A stretch of DNA of 64,000 nt from Paraburkholderia sp. D15 (GCF_029910215.1 NZ_CP110397.1:186001-250000); one strand, 5' to 3'; shown: positions 26,630 through 37,748, counted from the stretch's first letter. A program made the numbers and translations. Notes: generated by a model from the letters alone, not told the origin.

Positions 26630-26902
26630 CGCAATTTTTTCTTCTCGTAGGCTTTGCAGCTATGAACTGGACGCGGCCTATATATGGATCGCCATAAGCG
26701 TTTGGCTGCCTGAACGGCTCGACACCGTCGCAATCCAGAAGCGGGCTCGTAAAGGGTCCGGATCAACGCGGGTGTTGGCGTCGATTGACCGGGCGTCCAT
26801 TGACCGCCTTGTACGGTAAAGTGAGCCGCCGCATCAACAATCAATCCTGTTCTTCATCAGGGCGGCTCATCCGCGCCAATCCGCGATCGGCACGCTCGTA
26901 CT

Positions 26903-28593
26903 CTAGACCTTACGCGCCTCGAATGCCCGATTGAACTGCCGCGCTCGCTGCGCCTCGTCACCATGCAGATAGGTCGACGTCGTCGAAATCGACGAATGAC
27001 GGAGATTGTCCCGCACCATTATCAGTTCGGCGCCGCGCGCGAGCGCATGTGACGCGTGCGTGTGGCGCATCCAATGCGGGCTTGCGCGCCTCAGCTTCGT
27101 GGCGGTCGCCGGTCGTTCGTCCTGAATCGCATCGGCCGCTAGCACGAAGAAGCGGCGCAGCACACGCCAGAGCCGTGTGCTTTCGATGCGCGCTTCGTCT
27201 TCCTCGAGACTCGCGACAAGCGGCGTCGCCGGATTCCAGCGTTCCGGCGTGACCGGCAGGCCGCGCTGCATGAGGTACTGATCCAGCGAGGTTCGGGCCA
27301 GTGACGGCAGCGCGACCTTGCCGAGCTTGCCGCCTTTTCCGAGTACATGCAACCAGTGATCGCCGTATTCGTCGCGACGGATATCGCCGAGCTTCGCGCC
27401 AACCAGCTCGCTCGCGCGCAGGCCGGTCGCGTAGCCAAAGTCCAGCAAAAATTGCAGGCGCTGCGCGGCAGCTTCGCTCCAGCCGTACGACCATTCGAGG
27501 CCATCAGCGAGCGTGCGGATCAGCGGCCATTCGCCCTCGGAGAAGCCGCGGGATACGTCCAGTCCCGCACGCTGTGCGTGGCTCTTGATCTTGACGCCAG
27601 CGAACGGATTCGCGAGCACGTAGCGTTGCTCGACCAGCCAGCGAAACATCCCCGAGAGAACGTTCAGCGCGTACGCCGCTGAGCGGGGTGACAGCGCGCC
27701 GTTGAAGGGCCGCCATTCGACACTGTGCCGCGGCCGCGATGGCCCGATCCAGCGTTCACGCGGGGTCGGCCGCCGCAGGAAACTCCGGTACGCGATCGCG
27801 TCGTCGGTGGTGAGAGACGACAGTGCGCAGTCGCGCTCGACGATCGCCCACAGGATCAGGCGTTCGGCTTCTTTCCGGTAAGCGCGCTGCGTGGCCGCCG
27901 ATTCGTGCAGCGACAGCCAGGACTGAACCGCCTGATAGTCATTCGAAGCCTTGAGCAGGCAGGCGTCCACCGGGGCGCGGTACTGTCCGCGCGAGCCGTC
28001 GATCTCGCGTGGCACACGCAACTGCTCCCATGGCACGATGTTGCCGACCGGTGTGACGACGATCAATGCTCGCGCCCGTTCGGTCAGCGCCGGATTCGCG
28101 GCGAAGAACGCCTCAATGCGACGCGCACCCGTAACACCGAGTCCGGCGATGGCCAGCCACCAGCGGCGGCGCCGTGAATCCGCACGGTCAGGTCGGCCAG
28201 CGTCCGGATGCCGTGGGCATGTAGAGCCCCTGCGATGCGTGCGGGAAGCCACAGGTCCGCCTGATCGGCGATCATCGGCACGGACTCCGGCAGATTGCGC
28301 AGCGTCTCGATTGTGCTGGCTATCCGATCCGCCGATGCTTTCGTTGGGCGATTGACGAAGACGGCCGCCAGATCTCCGCGATGGCGTGCCTGCGCGAAGG
28401 CGACGAGCCGCCGACGAATCCGGCCAAGCACGCCGCGCGAGGACGTTCCGGCTGCTCTTCGGTCGCCCAGATAGCGGGCCACGGCGGCCCGCGCGTCAAG
28501 GCCCGCATACCAGCTGCGCACTGCGGCGAGCTCCGCATCGTCGGGGAAACCGGAATCGGTCTTATCGACGGGCAAGGTGTCACGCGTTTTCAT
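26903..28593 (-). pseudogene. Tyrosine site-specific recombinase (DUF3701 type), one-base frameshift
   Basis: The N-terminal part (28593-28180) has a DUF3701-like region (RSWYAGLDARAAVARYLGD, then LPARIAGALHAHGIRTLADL). One frame over, the protein continues RRRRWWLAIAGLGVTGARRI and then the SAM-like and catalytic domains. Catalytic residues are all present: Arg in GLRASELVGA, Lys in KGGKLG, HWMRH, LRHSS and the Tyr in TSTYLH. Adding one base near 28176 (GTG to GTGG) joins the halves as VRIPRRRRWW. As read, the full protein is not made. The 28252-26903 frame alone would give a recombinase lacking the N-terminal domain. Confidence 0.8.
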
Positions 28594-29417
28594 GACCGCC
28601 AGTTTAGATCAATTTTAATGACGGACTGATAATATTATTTATCAGTCTAGCCTCAACTGCGCGTGTTGATTTCTTTGCCGTCACGCTTGCTGCGCAGTTC
28701 CCTCGTCAAGGCGGACGGTACGCACAGTTCCAGATAACGCCGGTTTGCCGCCGCACCCTCCTCGGGCGGGCGGATAACCGACTTACGCCAGCGCTCGGAA
28801 GGAAAAGGCTGAGATCGACCTCGACGCTGTGCCATTCGCGATGAAGCGATTCGTTCCTGAAAACGACCCCATTGCCTCGGACTGGTGGTCGAGCTCCACG
28901 CCAGTGCATGCGCTAGACGATCGATATGCCTTTAGATGCCTTCAGTAAGTCATTTCTTTGTCGGTACCGGAATCACGTCTTGCAAAGGCATCATCACCCG
29001 CGCATCGGCACTTGTTTTATATCGCTGAGCAAACTTCGTTTTCTCAGGTGCGCCGCTCGCAGGACTTATATGTAAAAGTGTACGAACACAATCGCTGACT
29101 AGGCTTCCATTCGGGACCGTAAGAGTTCACTTTGCGGGACACATACAACTGCCTCCAAGAACCAACCTTTGCCTTGCTGCGTTCTGAATTGCCTGATCTT
29201 TTTCGCTGCCAATTGATATTGCTTTTGTCTGGGACGGACATGATGATTGCACGCAAGAGACGCATTCCGATTTATTCCGGACTTAGCGGTGCATTTAGCA
29301 AAATTTAACAGTCTTCAACCTACAGATCTCGATTCGCAATCCGTTGTACGGGTTATGCGGCCAATCCGCGCGTTTTCTGGTCGCGAACACTTCTCAATGA
29401 ACATTCAACGGATTCCT
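28594..29417. other. Gene-free stretch between recombinase and MCP
   Basis: About 820 bases. It contains the palindrome at 28624-28647. A weak minus-strand frame at 28653-28835 (ending LELCVPSALTRELRSKRDGK) might be a gene fragment but has no start or family support. The MCP promoter should lie near the right end. Confidence 0.4.
28624..28647 (-). promoter_or_regulatory. AT-rich palindrome upstream of the recombinase
   Basis: Perfect 9-base arms GACTGATAA and TTATCAGTC flank TATTAT, ending 31 bases before the recombinase ATG on the minus strand. The position fits an operator overlapping the promoter; a recombination site is another possibility. Confidence 0.45.
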
Positions 29418-31037
29418 ATGAAGATTTCAATTGCCACTGTCCGCGGGAAGCTTACCTTGGCGTTTGGCGGGCTGACCCTGCTTGTTCTGTTGGTTTCCGC
29501 ATTTGCGCTCGGCTCGATCAAGTCAGCGAATGCCAGATTCGGGAGTTTTGTCGGTGGCGTCAACGTCCGCGCTCAGTTCGCCGAACAGATTCGAACGGCC
29601 GTCGACAGGCGCGCGATCGCTGCGCGGGATATCCTGTTCGTGCATTCCACCGCGGAGACCGCCGATGAGCGAGCCGAGGCTTTGAATGCGGATGCAGAGG
29701 TCCGCGCAAAGATCAAGCAGCTTCTGGATATGCTCGCGAGTACGACTGACACGAGCGAAGAAGAAAAGGAGCTCGCTTCAAGGATCGCGAGCGTAGAGCG
29801 GAGGTACGCGCCGGTGGCAGCAGCCATTGTTCAGGCGGGAGTCGGCAACCGCCACGACGATGCCGTCGAAATGATCGACGAGCAATGTCGGCCGCTGCTC
29901 GCTGAGCTGATCAACGCGACCAATGCATACAGGGACTACACTCAGAACCGGGCCGCGGCAATGATCCAGCAGTCCGCCAGCGACTATTCTTTCCAGCGCA
30001 TGCTGCTCATCAGCATCTCTGTTGCTTCGATGCTCACGGCGATCGTCGCCGGCACGTTCATTACGCGGGGGCTGACCCGGGCGCTAGGGGCAGAACCGGC
30101 AAGACTGCGCGAAATAACCGAGCGCGTCGCAAGCGGCGACCTGCGCAGCGTCGACAGCGCCGCGAACGCGCCAGCGGGCAGCATACTTTCATCGATTGGG
30201 GAAATGCAAGGCAGCCTCGTCAGGCTTATCGCCCAAGTGCGTGGAGCGGTGGAAGCCATTGCTAACGGCTCAAGCGAGATGGCGACTGGAAATGCCGAGT
30301 TGTCCTCGCGCACCGAGCAACAGACGAGTGCCCTCCAGGAGACGGCATCCAGCATGGAGGAATTAACCTCGACCGTAAAACTGAATGCGGAGAACGCCCA
30401 GCAGGCGAGTGTGCTCGCTACGACCGCGTCCGAGATGGCCAACCGCGGTAACGCTGTGGTCACAAAGGTCGTCGATACCATGTCGCGAATCAACGCGGAC
30501 TCAACCAAGGTGGCAGAAATCATCGCTATCATCGAATCCATCGCATTTCAGACCAATATCCTCGCCTTGAACGCCGCGGTGGAAGCAGCTCGTGCTGGCG
30601 AGCAAGGCAGAGGGTTTGCGGTTGTAGCAAGCGAAGTGCGTGGCTTGGCGCAACGCTCGTCCGGCGCCGCCAAGGAAATAAAAGGTCTGATCAGCGCATC
30701 AGTTGCACAGATTCGGAATGGTGCAAACCTCGTTACGCAGGCGGGCAGCACAATGTCAGAAGTCACCCTGGCAGTGGCTCAAGTGACCGATCTCATGGGC
30801 GCGATTGCGGCGGCTTCGCAGGAACAAAGCCGCCGCATCGCACAGGTTGGCAGTGCGATAACACAAATGGATTCGGTAACGCAGCAGAACGCGACGTTGG
30901 TAGAAGAAGCGGCTGCTGCATCGAAAGCGCTTGAGGAACAGGGCGATCAGCTTTTCTCGGCCATCGGTTCGTTTCTTCTGGACGATTCGTCCACGCCACA
31001 TGGCTGCGGGGCCCCGGCCTCCTACCGCATGGCGTGA
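29418..31037 (+). CDS. Methyl-accepting chemotaxis protein
   Basis: From ATG 29418 the product is 539 residues; an in-frame ATG at 29397 is an alternative. A first membrane helix ([20 protein letters not shown]) is followed by a four-helix periplasmic sensor (about 40-185), a second helix ([20 protein letters not shown]), a HAMP region and the signalling hairpin [20 protein letters not shown]. Methylation helices flank the hairpin. No C-terminal CheR-binding pentapeptide is seen. The ligand is unknown. It precedes a PAS-GGDEF-EAL gene, but 470 bases separate them. Confidence 0.93.
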   Translation: MKISIATVRGKLTLAFGGLTLLVLLVSAFALGSIKSANARFGSFVGGVNVRAQFAEQIRTAVDRRAIAARDILFVHSTAETADERAEALNADAEVRAKIKQLLDMLASTTDTSEEEKELASRIASVERRYAPVAAAIVQAGVGNRHDDAVEMIDEQCRPLLAELINATNAYRDYTQNRAAAMIQQSASDYSFQRMLLISISVASMLTAIVAGTFITRGLTRALGAEPARLREITERVASGDLRSVDSAANAPAGSILSSIGEMQGSLVRLIAQVRGAVEAIANGSSEMATGNAELSSRTEQQTSALQETASSMEELTSTVKLNAENAQQASVLATTASEMANRGNAVVTKVVDTMSRINADSTKVAEIIAIIESIAFQTNILALNAAVEAARAGEQGRGFAVVASEVRGLAQRSSGAAKEIKGLISASVAQIRNGANLVTQAGSTMSEVTLAVAQVTDLMGAIAAASQEQSRRIAQVGSAITQMDSVTQQNATLVEEAAAASKALEEQGDQLFSAIGSFLLDDSSTPHGCGAPASYRMA

Positions 31038-31507
31038 CATCTCGAATGGTTTCCCCGTTATCCATATGTTTAGGGCATGCAAGGCACTGCTTTCCATTGC
31101 GGGGCAAAATGGGTTAACTAGTCGCTGACGTAGCGGCATCTGCTATCGAGCAAAATGGGGGCATGATTTCACAATGGGACTAAGCACGATCATCTGTGGA
31201 TTTTTCTTCACGAGAACTATCTGCGGGGATATAGCGGACGTCTTGCAGACGCCAGAGCGTTGGGGCGCTTCTCGGCGATCACGATATGTCGACTGCGCAA
31301 ACGCGCAATCAGGCTCCGTACCGTCGTCCAACAAATCATTGGGATGATCTTAACTTTGTCGCGCGATGTGCTTTGCGGGGATACGGGTGACGTACTCACC
31401 CGCGAGATTACGTATCGTAATGTCCGCACTCACGGCGCACGCTCAATACGGTCTGCTTCAGACCTTTGAACCGGCTTAAGGCCTCGCAATTTTTAGCTAC
31501 GGTGACC
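31038..31507. other. Intergenic stretch before the PAS-GGDEF-EAL gene
   Basis: About 470 bases with no supported gene, hairpin terminator or clear promoter boxes that I can defend. Confidence 0.4.
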
Positions 31508-33997
31508 ATGCCAAACGACCTCCATTTTAGGCCCCACACGTCAAAGCCAAGCGAGGCCACATATCGGCTGATGCTTGAGAGCATTACTGAATGCGCCATA
31601 TATATGATGGATATGGACGGAACAGTGCTCAGTTGGAACGCCGGAAGCGAACGGATCAAAGGCTACAGCGCTAGGGAAGTGTTGGGACAGAGTTTCGCTC
31701 GCTTCTACACCGGGCACGATCGACGGATCGATACGCCCAATGACAATCTCAAGACCGCGAAATGCACCGGCAGATGCAAGTGCGAAGGTTGGAGAATCCG
31801 ACGCGACGGTACCAAGTTCTGGGCGCATGTTGTCATCGACGCGCTAAGCGATGAAAGCGGGAACGCCTTCGCATTTATCGCAACAACGAGGGACTGTACT
31901 GCTCAGCGCAAAGCGGGGCATTCGTCCCATGAGGAGGAACACCGATTCCGTTTTCTTGTACAAAGCGTTACCGACTATGCAATCTATATGCTCGATCGAA
32001 CGGGAAACGTGTCGAATTGGAACGAGGGGGCGCGGCGGTTTAAAGGTTACCAGACGGAGGAGATCGTTGGCAGGCATTTCAGCTGTTTTTACGGATCGGA
32101 GGAGCGTATGCGTCGGGTTCCGGAAACAGCCCTCGCTACGGCACTTTCTGAAGGAAAGTTCGAAACCGAGGGCTGGCGGCTCCGCAAAGACGGCTCACGG
32201 TTTTGGGCCCACGTTGTGATCCATCCGGTGTTTGACGATGACGGGGTACATGTCGGCTTTGCAAAGGTAACACAAGACTGCACGGAAAAACGGAGAGCAG
32301 CGCTGGCGCTTCAGGCCACCACCCAGAATCTCGATCTGGCATTGAGTAATATGCAGCAGGGACTATGTCTTTTTGATCGCTTCGCGCGGCTTGTGTTGTT
32401 CAACGATCAGCTTGCGAGCAAGTTGGATATTGACACTGCATTCTTCATGAAAGGCCAGCGGATTCCTGATCTGCTGCGAAAGCTGTGTACTGCTTTATTT
32501 CCGCATATAGCGAATCCGGCAGAGGCGGCGAAGAAATTCCGGCGATCGCTGAACGTCGGTAAGATGCAGGACGACTGCTACTCCACGGAGTTTAATCTCG
32601 GCTCGCGCCGGATGGCATTGATAAGCCGCCGACTGTCTCAAGGGGGGTGGGTTTCCACCTTGGACGACGTAACGGACCGCTTTGCGCTGCAGCAGCGCAC
32701 CGAGTTTCTTGCACATAACGATATTCTGACCGGATTGCCAAACCGTGTGGTATTCCACAGGGAGCTAAGGAATGTTCTGGCTGACTCTTCAAGAGCCGGA
32801 TCGAGCGCACTTCTTTACCTGGACCTGGACGGTTTCAAGACGGTCAATGACACACACGGTCATCGGATCGGTGACCAGTTGCTAGCAGCTGCCGGGGCGC
32901 GGCTAAGAACTAATCTGCGCGGAGAAAATCTGGTGGCCCGGCTCGGGGGAGACGAATTTGCAATTATCGCGAGTAATTGCCGTAACCTTTCAGACGCTGA
33001 AAACCTCGCCGCACGCTGTATCAAATTATTGACGCAGCCGTTTCACCTGCATGGGATGGACATGTGCATCGGAGCAAGCATTGGCGTTGCGTTCCAGCTC
33101 TCGGCCGGGGCGGATACGGACGAGGTGCTGCAACGCGCCGATTTTGCCATGTATCAAGCCAAGCGCGAAGGCAGAAACCGTTACGTCGTCTATCGTCACG
33201 GCATGCGTGACCCGTTAAATGCTACCGCGCAACTGGAACTTGACCTACGCCGCGCCTTGAATGAAGGACAGTTTGAGCTTCACTATCAGCCGGTTGTCGG
33301 GGCAGACACGGGCTTTGTGAAAGCCAAGGAGGCATTGCTTCGGTGGGCTCACCCAGACCGTGGAAGCATCGCTCCCGACTCGTTTATCGCAATCGCCGAA
33401 CGGGCAGGGCTGATGAAAGAAATCGGCGCATGGGTTTTACACAGAGCGTGCATGGATGCCCGAAACTGGCCAGAGCACATCCGGGTGTGTGTGAATGTTT
33501 CGCCCGCACAACTTAATTCAGTCGAGTTTATAGAAGTCATCGACCATGCGCTTTGGGATTCAGGTATTCCGCCCCGGCGGCTTGAGATAGAAATTACGGA
33601 AACCGCACTCTTCGAATCACAAGAACACGCGCACAAGTTACTTGAGGCAGTCCGTAATCGAGGTATCGGGATCGCACTCGATGACTTCGGAACGGGATTT
33701 TCGTCGTTAAGGCTGCTTCAAGACTTTCCGTTCACCCGCATCAAGATCGATCGAAGTTTCGTGAGCAGGCTGGGCAGCCATGCGAAGTCTCTCGCCATTG
33801 TAAGATCGATAATCGGCCTGTGCAACAGCCTTGAAATACCGGTTACCGCTGAGGGAGTCGAGTCGGCCGATCAGCGCGACTATCTCCACACGCTTGGCTG
33901 CGAGGAATTGCAGGGGTTTTTCTTTGGAGCTGCGGTGCCGGCTAGGCCGGTCGATGGTGGCGATCCCGCGCCCGACGAGTCTATCTGGCGGATATAG
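31508..33997 (+). CDS. Bifunctional-type c-di-GMP protein (PAS-PAS-PAS-GGDEF-EAL)
   Basis: The ATG at 31508 is preferred (GGTGA upstream). The 829-residue product has two related PAS domains (MLESITECAIYMMDMDGTVL at ~18 and VQSVTDYAIYMLDRTGNVSN at ~155), each ending in KFWAHVVI or RFWAHVVI. A third PAS-like part (NMQQGLCLFDRFARLVLFND) follows. The cyclase domain keeps LGGDEFAI, and the phosphodiesterase domain keeps KEALLRW, NVSPAQL and LDDFGTGFSS. Both active-site signatures look intact, so synthesis, breakdown or both are possible. There are no membrane helices; the PAS repeats suggest cytosolic redox or ligand sensing. Confidence 0.92.
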   Translation: MPNDLHFRPHTSKPSEATYRLMLESITECAIYMMDMDGTVLSWNAGSERIKGYSAREVLGQSFARFYTGHDRRIDTPNDNLKTAKCTGRCKCEGWRIRRDGTKFWAHVVIDALSDESGNAFAFIATTRDCTAQRKAGHSSHEEEHRFRFLVQSVTDYAIYMLDRTGNVSNWNEGARRFKGYQTEEIVGRHFSCFYGSEERMRRVPETALATALSEGKFETEGWRLRKDGSRFWAHVVIHPVFDDDGVHVGFAKVTQDCTEKRRAALALQATTQNLDLALSNMQQGLCLFDRFARLVLFNDQLASKLDIDTAFFMKGQRIPDLLRKLCTALFPHIANPAEAAKKFRRSLNVGKMQDDCYSTEFNLGSRRMALISRRLSQGGWVSTLDDVTDRFALQQRTEFLAHNDILTGLPNRVVFHRELRNVLADSSRAGSSALLYLDLDGFKTVNDTHGHRIGDQLLAAAGARLRTNLRGENLVARLGGDEFAIIASNCRNLSDAENLAARCIKLLTQPFHLHGMDMCIGASIGVAFQLSAGADTDEVLQRADFAMYQAKREGRNRYVVYRHGMRDPLNATAQLELDLRRALNEGQFELHYQPVVGADTGFVKAKEALLRWAHPDRGSIAPDSFIAIAERAGLMKEIGAWVLHRACMDARNWPEHIRVCVNVSPAQLNSVEFIEVIDHALWDSGIPPRRLEIEITETALFESQEHAHKLLEAVRNRGIGIALDDFGTGFSSLRLLQDFPFTRIKIDRSFVSRLGSHAKSLAIVRSIIGLCNSLEIPVTAEGVESADQRDYLHTLGCEELQGFFFGAAVPARPVDGGDPAPDESIWRI

Positions 33998-34048
33998 CTA
34001 TAAATAGGCACAGCCACGCATCCATCATGTTTCGGTGGAACCTCTTAC

Positions 34049-34807
34049 GTGACGGAACAACATTGCAACGGGACATCTCTTGAATTTCAATTTGTTTGGG
34101 CTTCCGAAGTTTCTCGCCTACAGTATTTTTCTGGGAATCTCTTCGTGCTGATCAGACAAAAGCCAGAAATCCGGCTGCGATACTGGCTCGTCGGTTGGCT
34201 CTTGGTGCTAGTGCACGCCGGCATCTTTATGCTTCAGTCACTGATTCTCGTACTGCTGGAAGAGCGGGTGAGCCAGGCTAACCATCTTGCTGCCCATGAT
34301 GAGCTGACAGGTCTTCCCAACCGCCGCCTGTATGCAGAACGCTTTGAAGAGGTGCTGTCCCGGGCTTCCCGTGACGGCTGCGGATTCGGCTTTCTGGTGA
34401 TTGACCTCGATCGCTTCAAGCTGGTAAACGACACGTTCGGTCATTAGGCCGGCGTTGTTGTGCTAAAAGGAGGTCAGCGAGCGGTTTCGTAGCACTTTGC
34501 GCGGCATGACATGCTCGCACGCACTGGTGGCTATGAGTTCTCTTTAATTCTTAACGGTGTCAGGAACCTGCGCGACTCCCAGGGGGTCGGTGAAGCGCTG
34601 CGCAAGTCACATGAAAAACCGATCATCCTTATAGCGGGACCTTACTATGCCAGCCCAAGCATTGGTGCGGCCCTCTATCCAGGTGACGGTCTGACTCAGT
34701 TTCAATTACATTCCGTTGCAGACGAACGCATGTACATGGATAGGGAGCAACGTCGCATCGCCGCGACGCACTGCGGGCGAGCGACTGACCAATTGCGCGC
34801 AGCGTGA
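34049..34807 (+). pseudogene. Diguanylate cyclase, decayed
   Basis: A membrane segment (YWLVGWLLVLVHAGIFMLQS) leads into HDELTGLPNRRLYAERFEEV and DLDRFKLVNDTFGH, then a TAG where GHQAG is usual. Beyond it, one inserted base and one lost base (about 34468 and 34507) cancel, with a second TAG between. The frame resumes at DMLARTGGYEFSLILNGVRN. The signature GGDEF is GGYEF. Stop codon, indel pair and active-site change together mean old decay, not a sequencing slip. Confidence 0.82.
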
Positions 34808-34956
34808 GCTGGGTGGATAGCAAGTCGGCCCTGATAACCCGGAAGGCTTTATGCGACGAAGTTTCGCGGGCTAATGGATGTGTAATACAATTATGAGCGT
34901 TGGAACCGGCAATGCCGGGTGCACGTGCCCGACTCGACGGGGCATGGACTATTCGA

Positions 34957-35937
34957 TCACTTTAGTGATAGTAAATGCGATTTTGTTTTCTTACGTGTTG
35001 CTGTAGGTGTCTCGCCAAAACAAATGCGGTAGCTCCGGCTAAAATGCGCGTCACTGCTAAACCCCCAGCGTAAGGCAATTTCCCCGATTGCGATGTGGTT
35101 CATTGCAGGATCGGAGAGGTCCGCACGGCATTGCTCCAATCGTTGTGTCCAGATGTAACGAGTAACCGTAATGCCTTCCTTTTCGAAAACACGAGCTAGA
35201 TGTCTGGGCGAGATACCGATGGCGTGGCTAACTGAATGCCAACTGAGGCTTTCCTCGGCAAGATGCCCTTCGATATAGGTTTTAGCGCGGCAGAGCGCCT
35301 TTATCGTTGATTTCGCCGCCACAAGATCGTTGCTGCTGACGTTCATGATTGATCGAAGCAGATCTAGTACGCGCACCGAAATTTGTGCTTTCATGCGTGC
35401 GTCACGTGAAACCGCTGGCGTCGTGAGCACCTCATGTATTTGTTGAAAAACCCAGTTGGTTATGCCGCCGAGGCGATCGGCCTTGATAAAACCGCGCCAC
35501 GGAACCACGCTGGCCTCAAATATCTCGCGCGGTATGCTCAGTGCGGTCATTGCCATGTCACCATGAAAACCGTGGCCAAAAGGCCTTCCGACGTCATAAA
35601 TCACTATATCGCCTGGCGCATGTGCAACGCAGTCAGTTCCTTGGAATGTATAGCCGGTTCCCTTTGTGATTAAGCACGCCACTATAGAATCACGATTATC
35701 CTGACGAATAGCGTGAGGCGTGCGCAGTGTCCAATGGGCGTTCGTTTCAATGTGGGAGGCACTGAATAACGAATAATCCACCTGACGCAGATTCGCATCA
35801 AAGTCCGGGACCGGCTTACCACTCCCCCCCTCGAGACTTACAAGACGCCGGGCGATCGTTTCGAGCCAAAAGTCGATCCGGTCTTGAGAGTCCACCAGGC
35901 GTGCAGAAACGGTACGCTCGTCGTCATTTTGGGACAT
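34957..35937 (-). CDS. AraC family transcriptional regulator
   Basis: The 326-residue product has an N-terminal AraC-binding-like domain (PGDIVIYDVGRPFGHGF near residue 108). The C-terminal double helix-turn-helix includes SWHSVSHAIGISPRHLARVF and IGEIALRWGFSSDAHFSRSY, followed by FGETPTA. This is the FeaR-like or 'AraC-binding-like domain' class that often controls aromatic or amine catabolism. No target operon lies beside it: the upstream side carries an IS6 remnant, so its original partner may have been lost. Confidence 0.9.
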   Translation of the reverse strand: MSQNDDERTVSARLVDSQDRIDFWLETIARRLVSLEGGSGKPVPDFDANLRQVDYSLFSASHIETNAHWTLRTPHAIRQDNRDSIVACLITKGTGYTFQGTDCVAHAPGDIVIYDVGRPFGHGFHGDMAMTALSIPREIFEASVVPWRGFIKADRLGGITNWVFQQIHEVLTTPAVSRDARMKAQISVRVLDLLRSIMNVSSNDLVAAKSTIKALCRAKTYIEGHLAEESLSWHSVSHAIGISPRHLARVFEKEGITVTRYIWTQRLEQCRADLSDPAMNHIAIGEIALRWGFSSDAHFSRSYRICFGETPTATRKKTKSHLLSLK

Positions 35938-36020
35938 TGAATCTCTCCGTAATCCATGTCAATCCAGATGCTGTATTGTGTAAGTGATTAATCCGCGCCG
36001 GCTCGTGAACGCGGTTCGGC

Positions 36021-36045
36021 TTACCTACTCATTTATTGTAGGTAA
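36021..36045 (+). promoter_or_regulatory. Palindrome upstream of the AraC gene
   Basis: Perfect 8-base arms TTACCTAC and GTAGGTAA are separated by 9 AT-rich bases, 84 bases upstream of the AraC start. It may be a binding site or hairpin. It also marks the left side of the IS6 remnant. Confidence 0.35.
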
Positions 36046-36050
36046 AGAAG

Positions 36051-36786
36051 GTGAGTGTGGTGCAAATTCGGCGCGTCGTCTGTTATCTTTCATCTTTTGA
36101 TAATCACGAGCTGGTCAGCAAGCTGAAAAATCTCGCGTGGTTGTTCAACGGGCGTCATTTCGACCGCGAAGTCATCGTCCCTTGCGTGGTTTTGAATCTT
36201 GCTATGAGCTCAGTCTGCACGATCCTGTTGGGATGGTGGCTGAACGCGGTCTGTTCCTCGCCCACAATACGATCTTGCGTTGGTTGTAGCGCTAAACGCC
36301 GAAGTTCGTCAAACGCTGGATCGGTTGGCTATGACAGCCGGTCAGTCGTGGTGGGTCGACGAGACCGACGTGAAGATTCGCGGCACTGGGCCTGTCTCTA
36401 CCGCGCGGTTGGCCGGGCGGGAAAGACGATCATTTTCCCTCGGCGGCAGACGCGACGTGGCTTCAGCAAGCCCTTATGCGCGAAGCCAATCAGGACCCAA
36501 AGATGCACTCCTGAATCGATCACGCAGGACGGCTACGCGGCATGTCGTCGGGAGATCTACAAGATTAAGAGCGACGGGTCGCTACCTAGGCGAACGAATT
36601 TGCAACTCTCTAAGTACCTGAGTAATCTGATGAGGGTCACCGCGACATCATATCACGCGTGAATGTGATGCTCAGGTTCAAGCGGTTCCGCCGCGCAGAC
36701 GTTATCCTCTGCGGCATCGAACTGATCCATATTCGAAATGACCAGTTCGATCTCACCATGATGCACTTCAAAGACATCACTTTACC
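36051..36786 (+). pseudogene. IS6/IS26-family transposase remnant
   Basis: Pieces of an IS6-type transposase lie in several frames: FNGRHFDREVIVPCV, AERGLFLAHNTILRWL, SWWVDETDVKIRG, CLYRAVGRAGKTI, KSDGSLPRRTNLQLSKYLSN and MLRFKRFRRADVILCGIEL. Many frameshifts and stops break it. No clean terminal repeats are seen, so the element is immobile. It interrupts the space between the AraC regulator and the PanE-like gene. Confidence 0.75.
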
Positions 36787-36875
36787 TCCGGTTTGGATGG
36801 CGGTTCTCTCAGCTCGCTGAGGTATCCGGATCAGGAGAGATCTCTCGCCAGCCTAACGATTTTGCACGACAACCC

Positions 36876-37748
36876 TCAACGTGGCCTCATCGCCAATAAA
36901 GCATCTATCTCTGTCTGGAGCTCGGGCTTGGCTTTCGCGGCTGCGACGAGCTCATCAACCAGTGCACACGCCTCGTTCTCTCCTGAGGCCAGTAGTTCTC
37001 GAAAGTTTTTCATCCGCGACATGGCCCATAGTATAAGGGAGGCGATCGTTACGGGCATGCGCGCAAGAGACTTGGCTGAACTGTGCATTTCGTAGCCGAG
37101 GCTACTGATAATCTGGAAACCGGCGCGCATACCGAGCGCCATGGTTCGCGCTTCGCGCCAGGTCGCACCACCGCCACGACGCTCACCGGCAACACAGACG
37201 CTCTCGATGGCGATGGTCATGGGCGCGTGCCAGCGCAGCCAACCCGTCATGTCATCTTCAAATGCCGATGGCAGCCCGGCGCCGTTGAACAGATCCACCC
37301 AGCGATGGTCGCTGTGCAGCGTCTTTTGACGCGAAGTAATTCTCGTCGTCATACGGCCGTGGTCGTCAAGCCACGCTTGGATAAAAGGCATGCCAAATGA
37401 ACATTTCCGGTTCTTCAGTGCACTGCGAATGCGATCGGGATTGAAGTTGGCGAACAGGAAATGGAGTTCAGCGGCCCGGCTGCGCGCCAATGTCGGTAAG
37501 AGAGCATCGACCTGAAATGCTTTTGTGGTCACAATCACCAGGTCATAAGCGAATTCTTCGTCAAGCGAGTCTGCAATGCCGACGCTTACATGCCTACCAT
37601 CTTGAAATGCAATCCCACCTGCAGCCTGAAGTTGGTGAAATCGTCGAGATTCAGGTCTCGCAACAACCGTCACATAATGCCCTGCCTGTGCGAGCTGGCT
37701 GGCAAATGCGCTGCCGATCTGGCCGGCACCGATGACGGCAATTGACAT
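36876..37748 (-). CDS. Ketopantoate reductase-like (ApbA/PanE family) oxidoreductase
   Basis: Starting at ATG 37748 the 290-residue product opens with the NADP site MSIAVIGAGQIGSAFASQLA, which argues against the longer starts at 37781 and 37832. A second motif, DLVIVTTKAFQVDALL, and the C-terminal helical domain (ADELHFLFANF-like region, then WLRWHAPMTIAIESVCVAGE) fit the PanE superfamily. The usual catalytic Lys is not obvious in the expected position, so a substrate other than ketopantoate is likely. It stands alone, with a degenerate SDR gene behind it. Confidence 0.75.
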   Translation of the reverse strand: MSIAVIGAGQIGSAFASQLAQAGHYVTVVARPESRRFHQLQAAGGIAFQDGRHVSVGIADSLDEEFAYDLVIVTTKAFQVDALLPTLARSRAAELHFLFANFNPDRIRSALKNRKCSFGMPFIQAWLDDHGRMTTRITSRQKTLHSDHRWVDLFNGAGLPSAFEDDMTGWLRWHAPMTIAIESVCVAGERRGGGATWREARTMALGMRAGFQIISSLGYEMHSSAKSLARMPVTIASLILWAMSRMKNFRELLASGENEACALVDELVAAAKAKPELQTEIDALLAMRPR

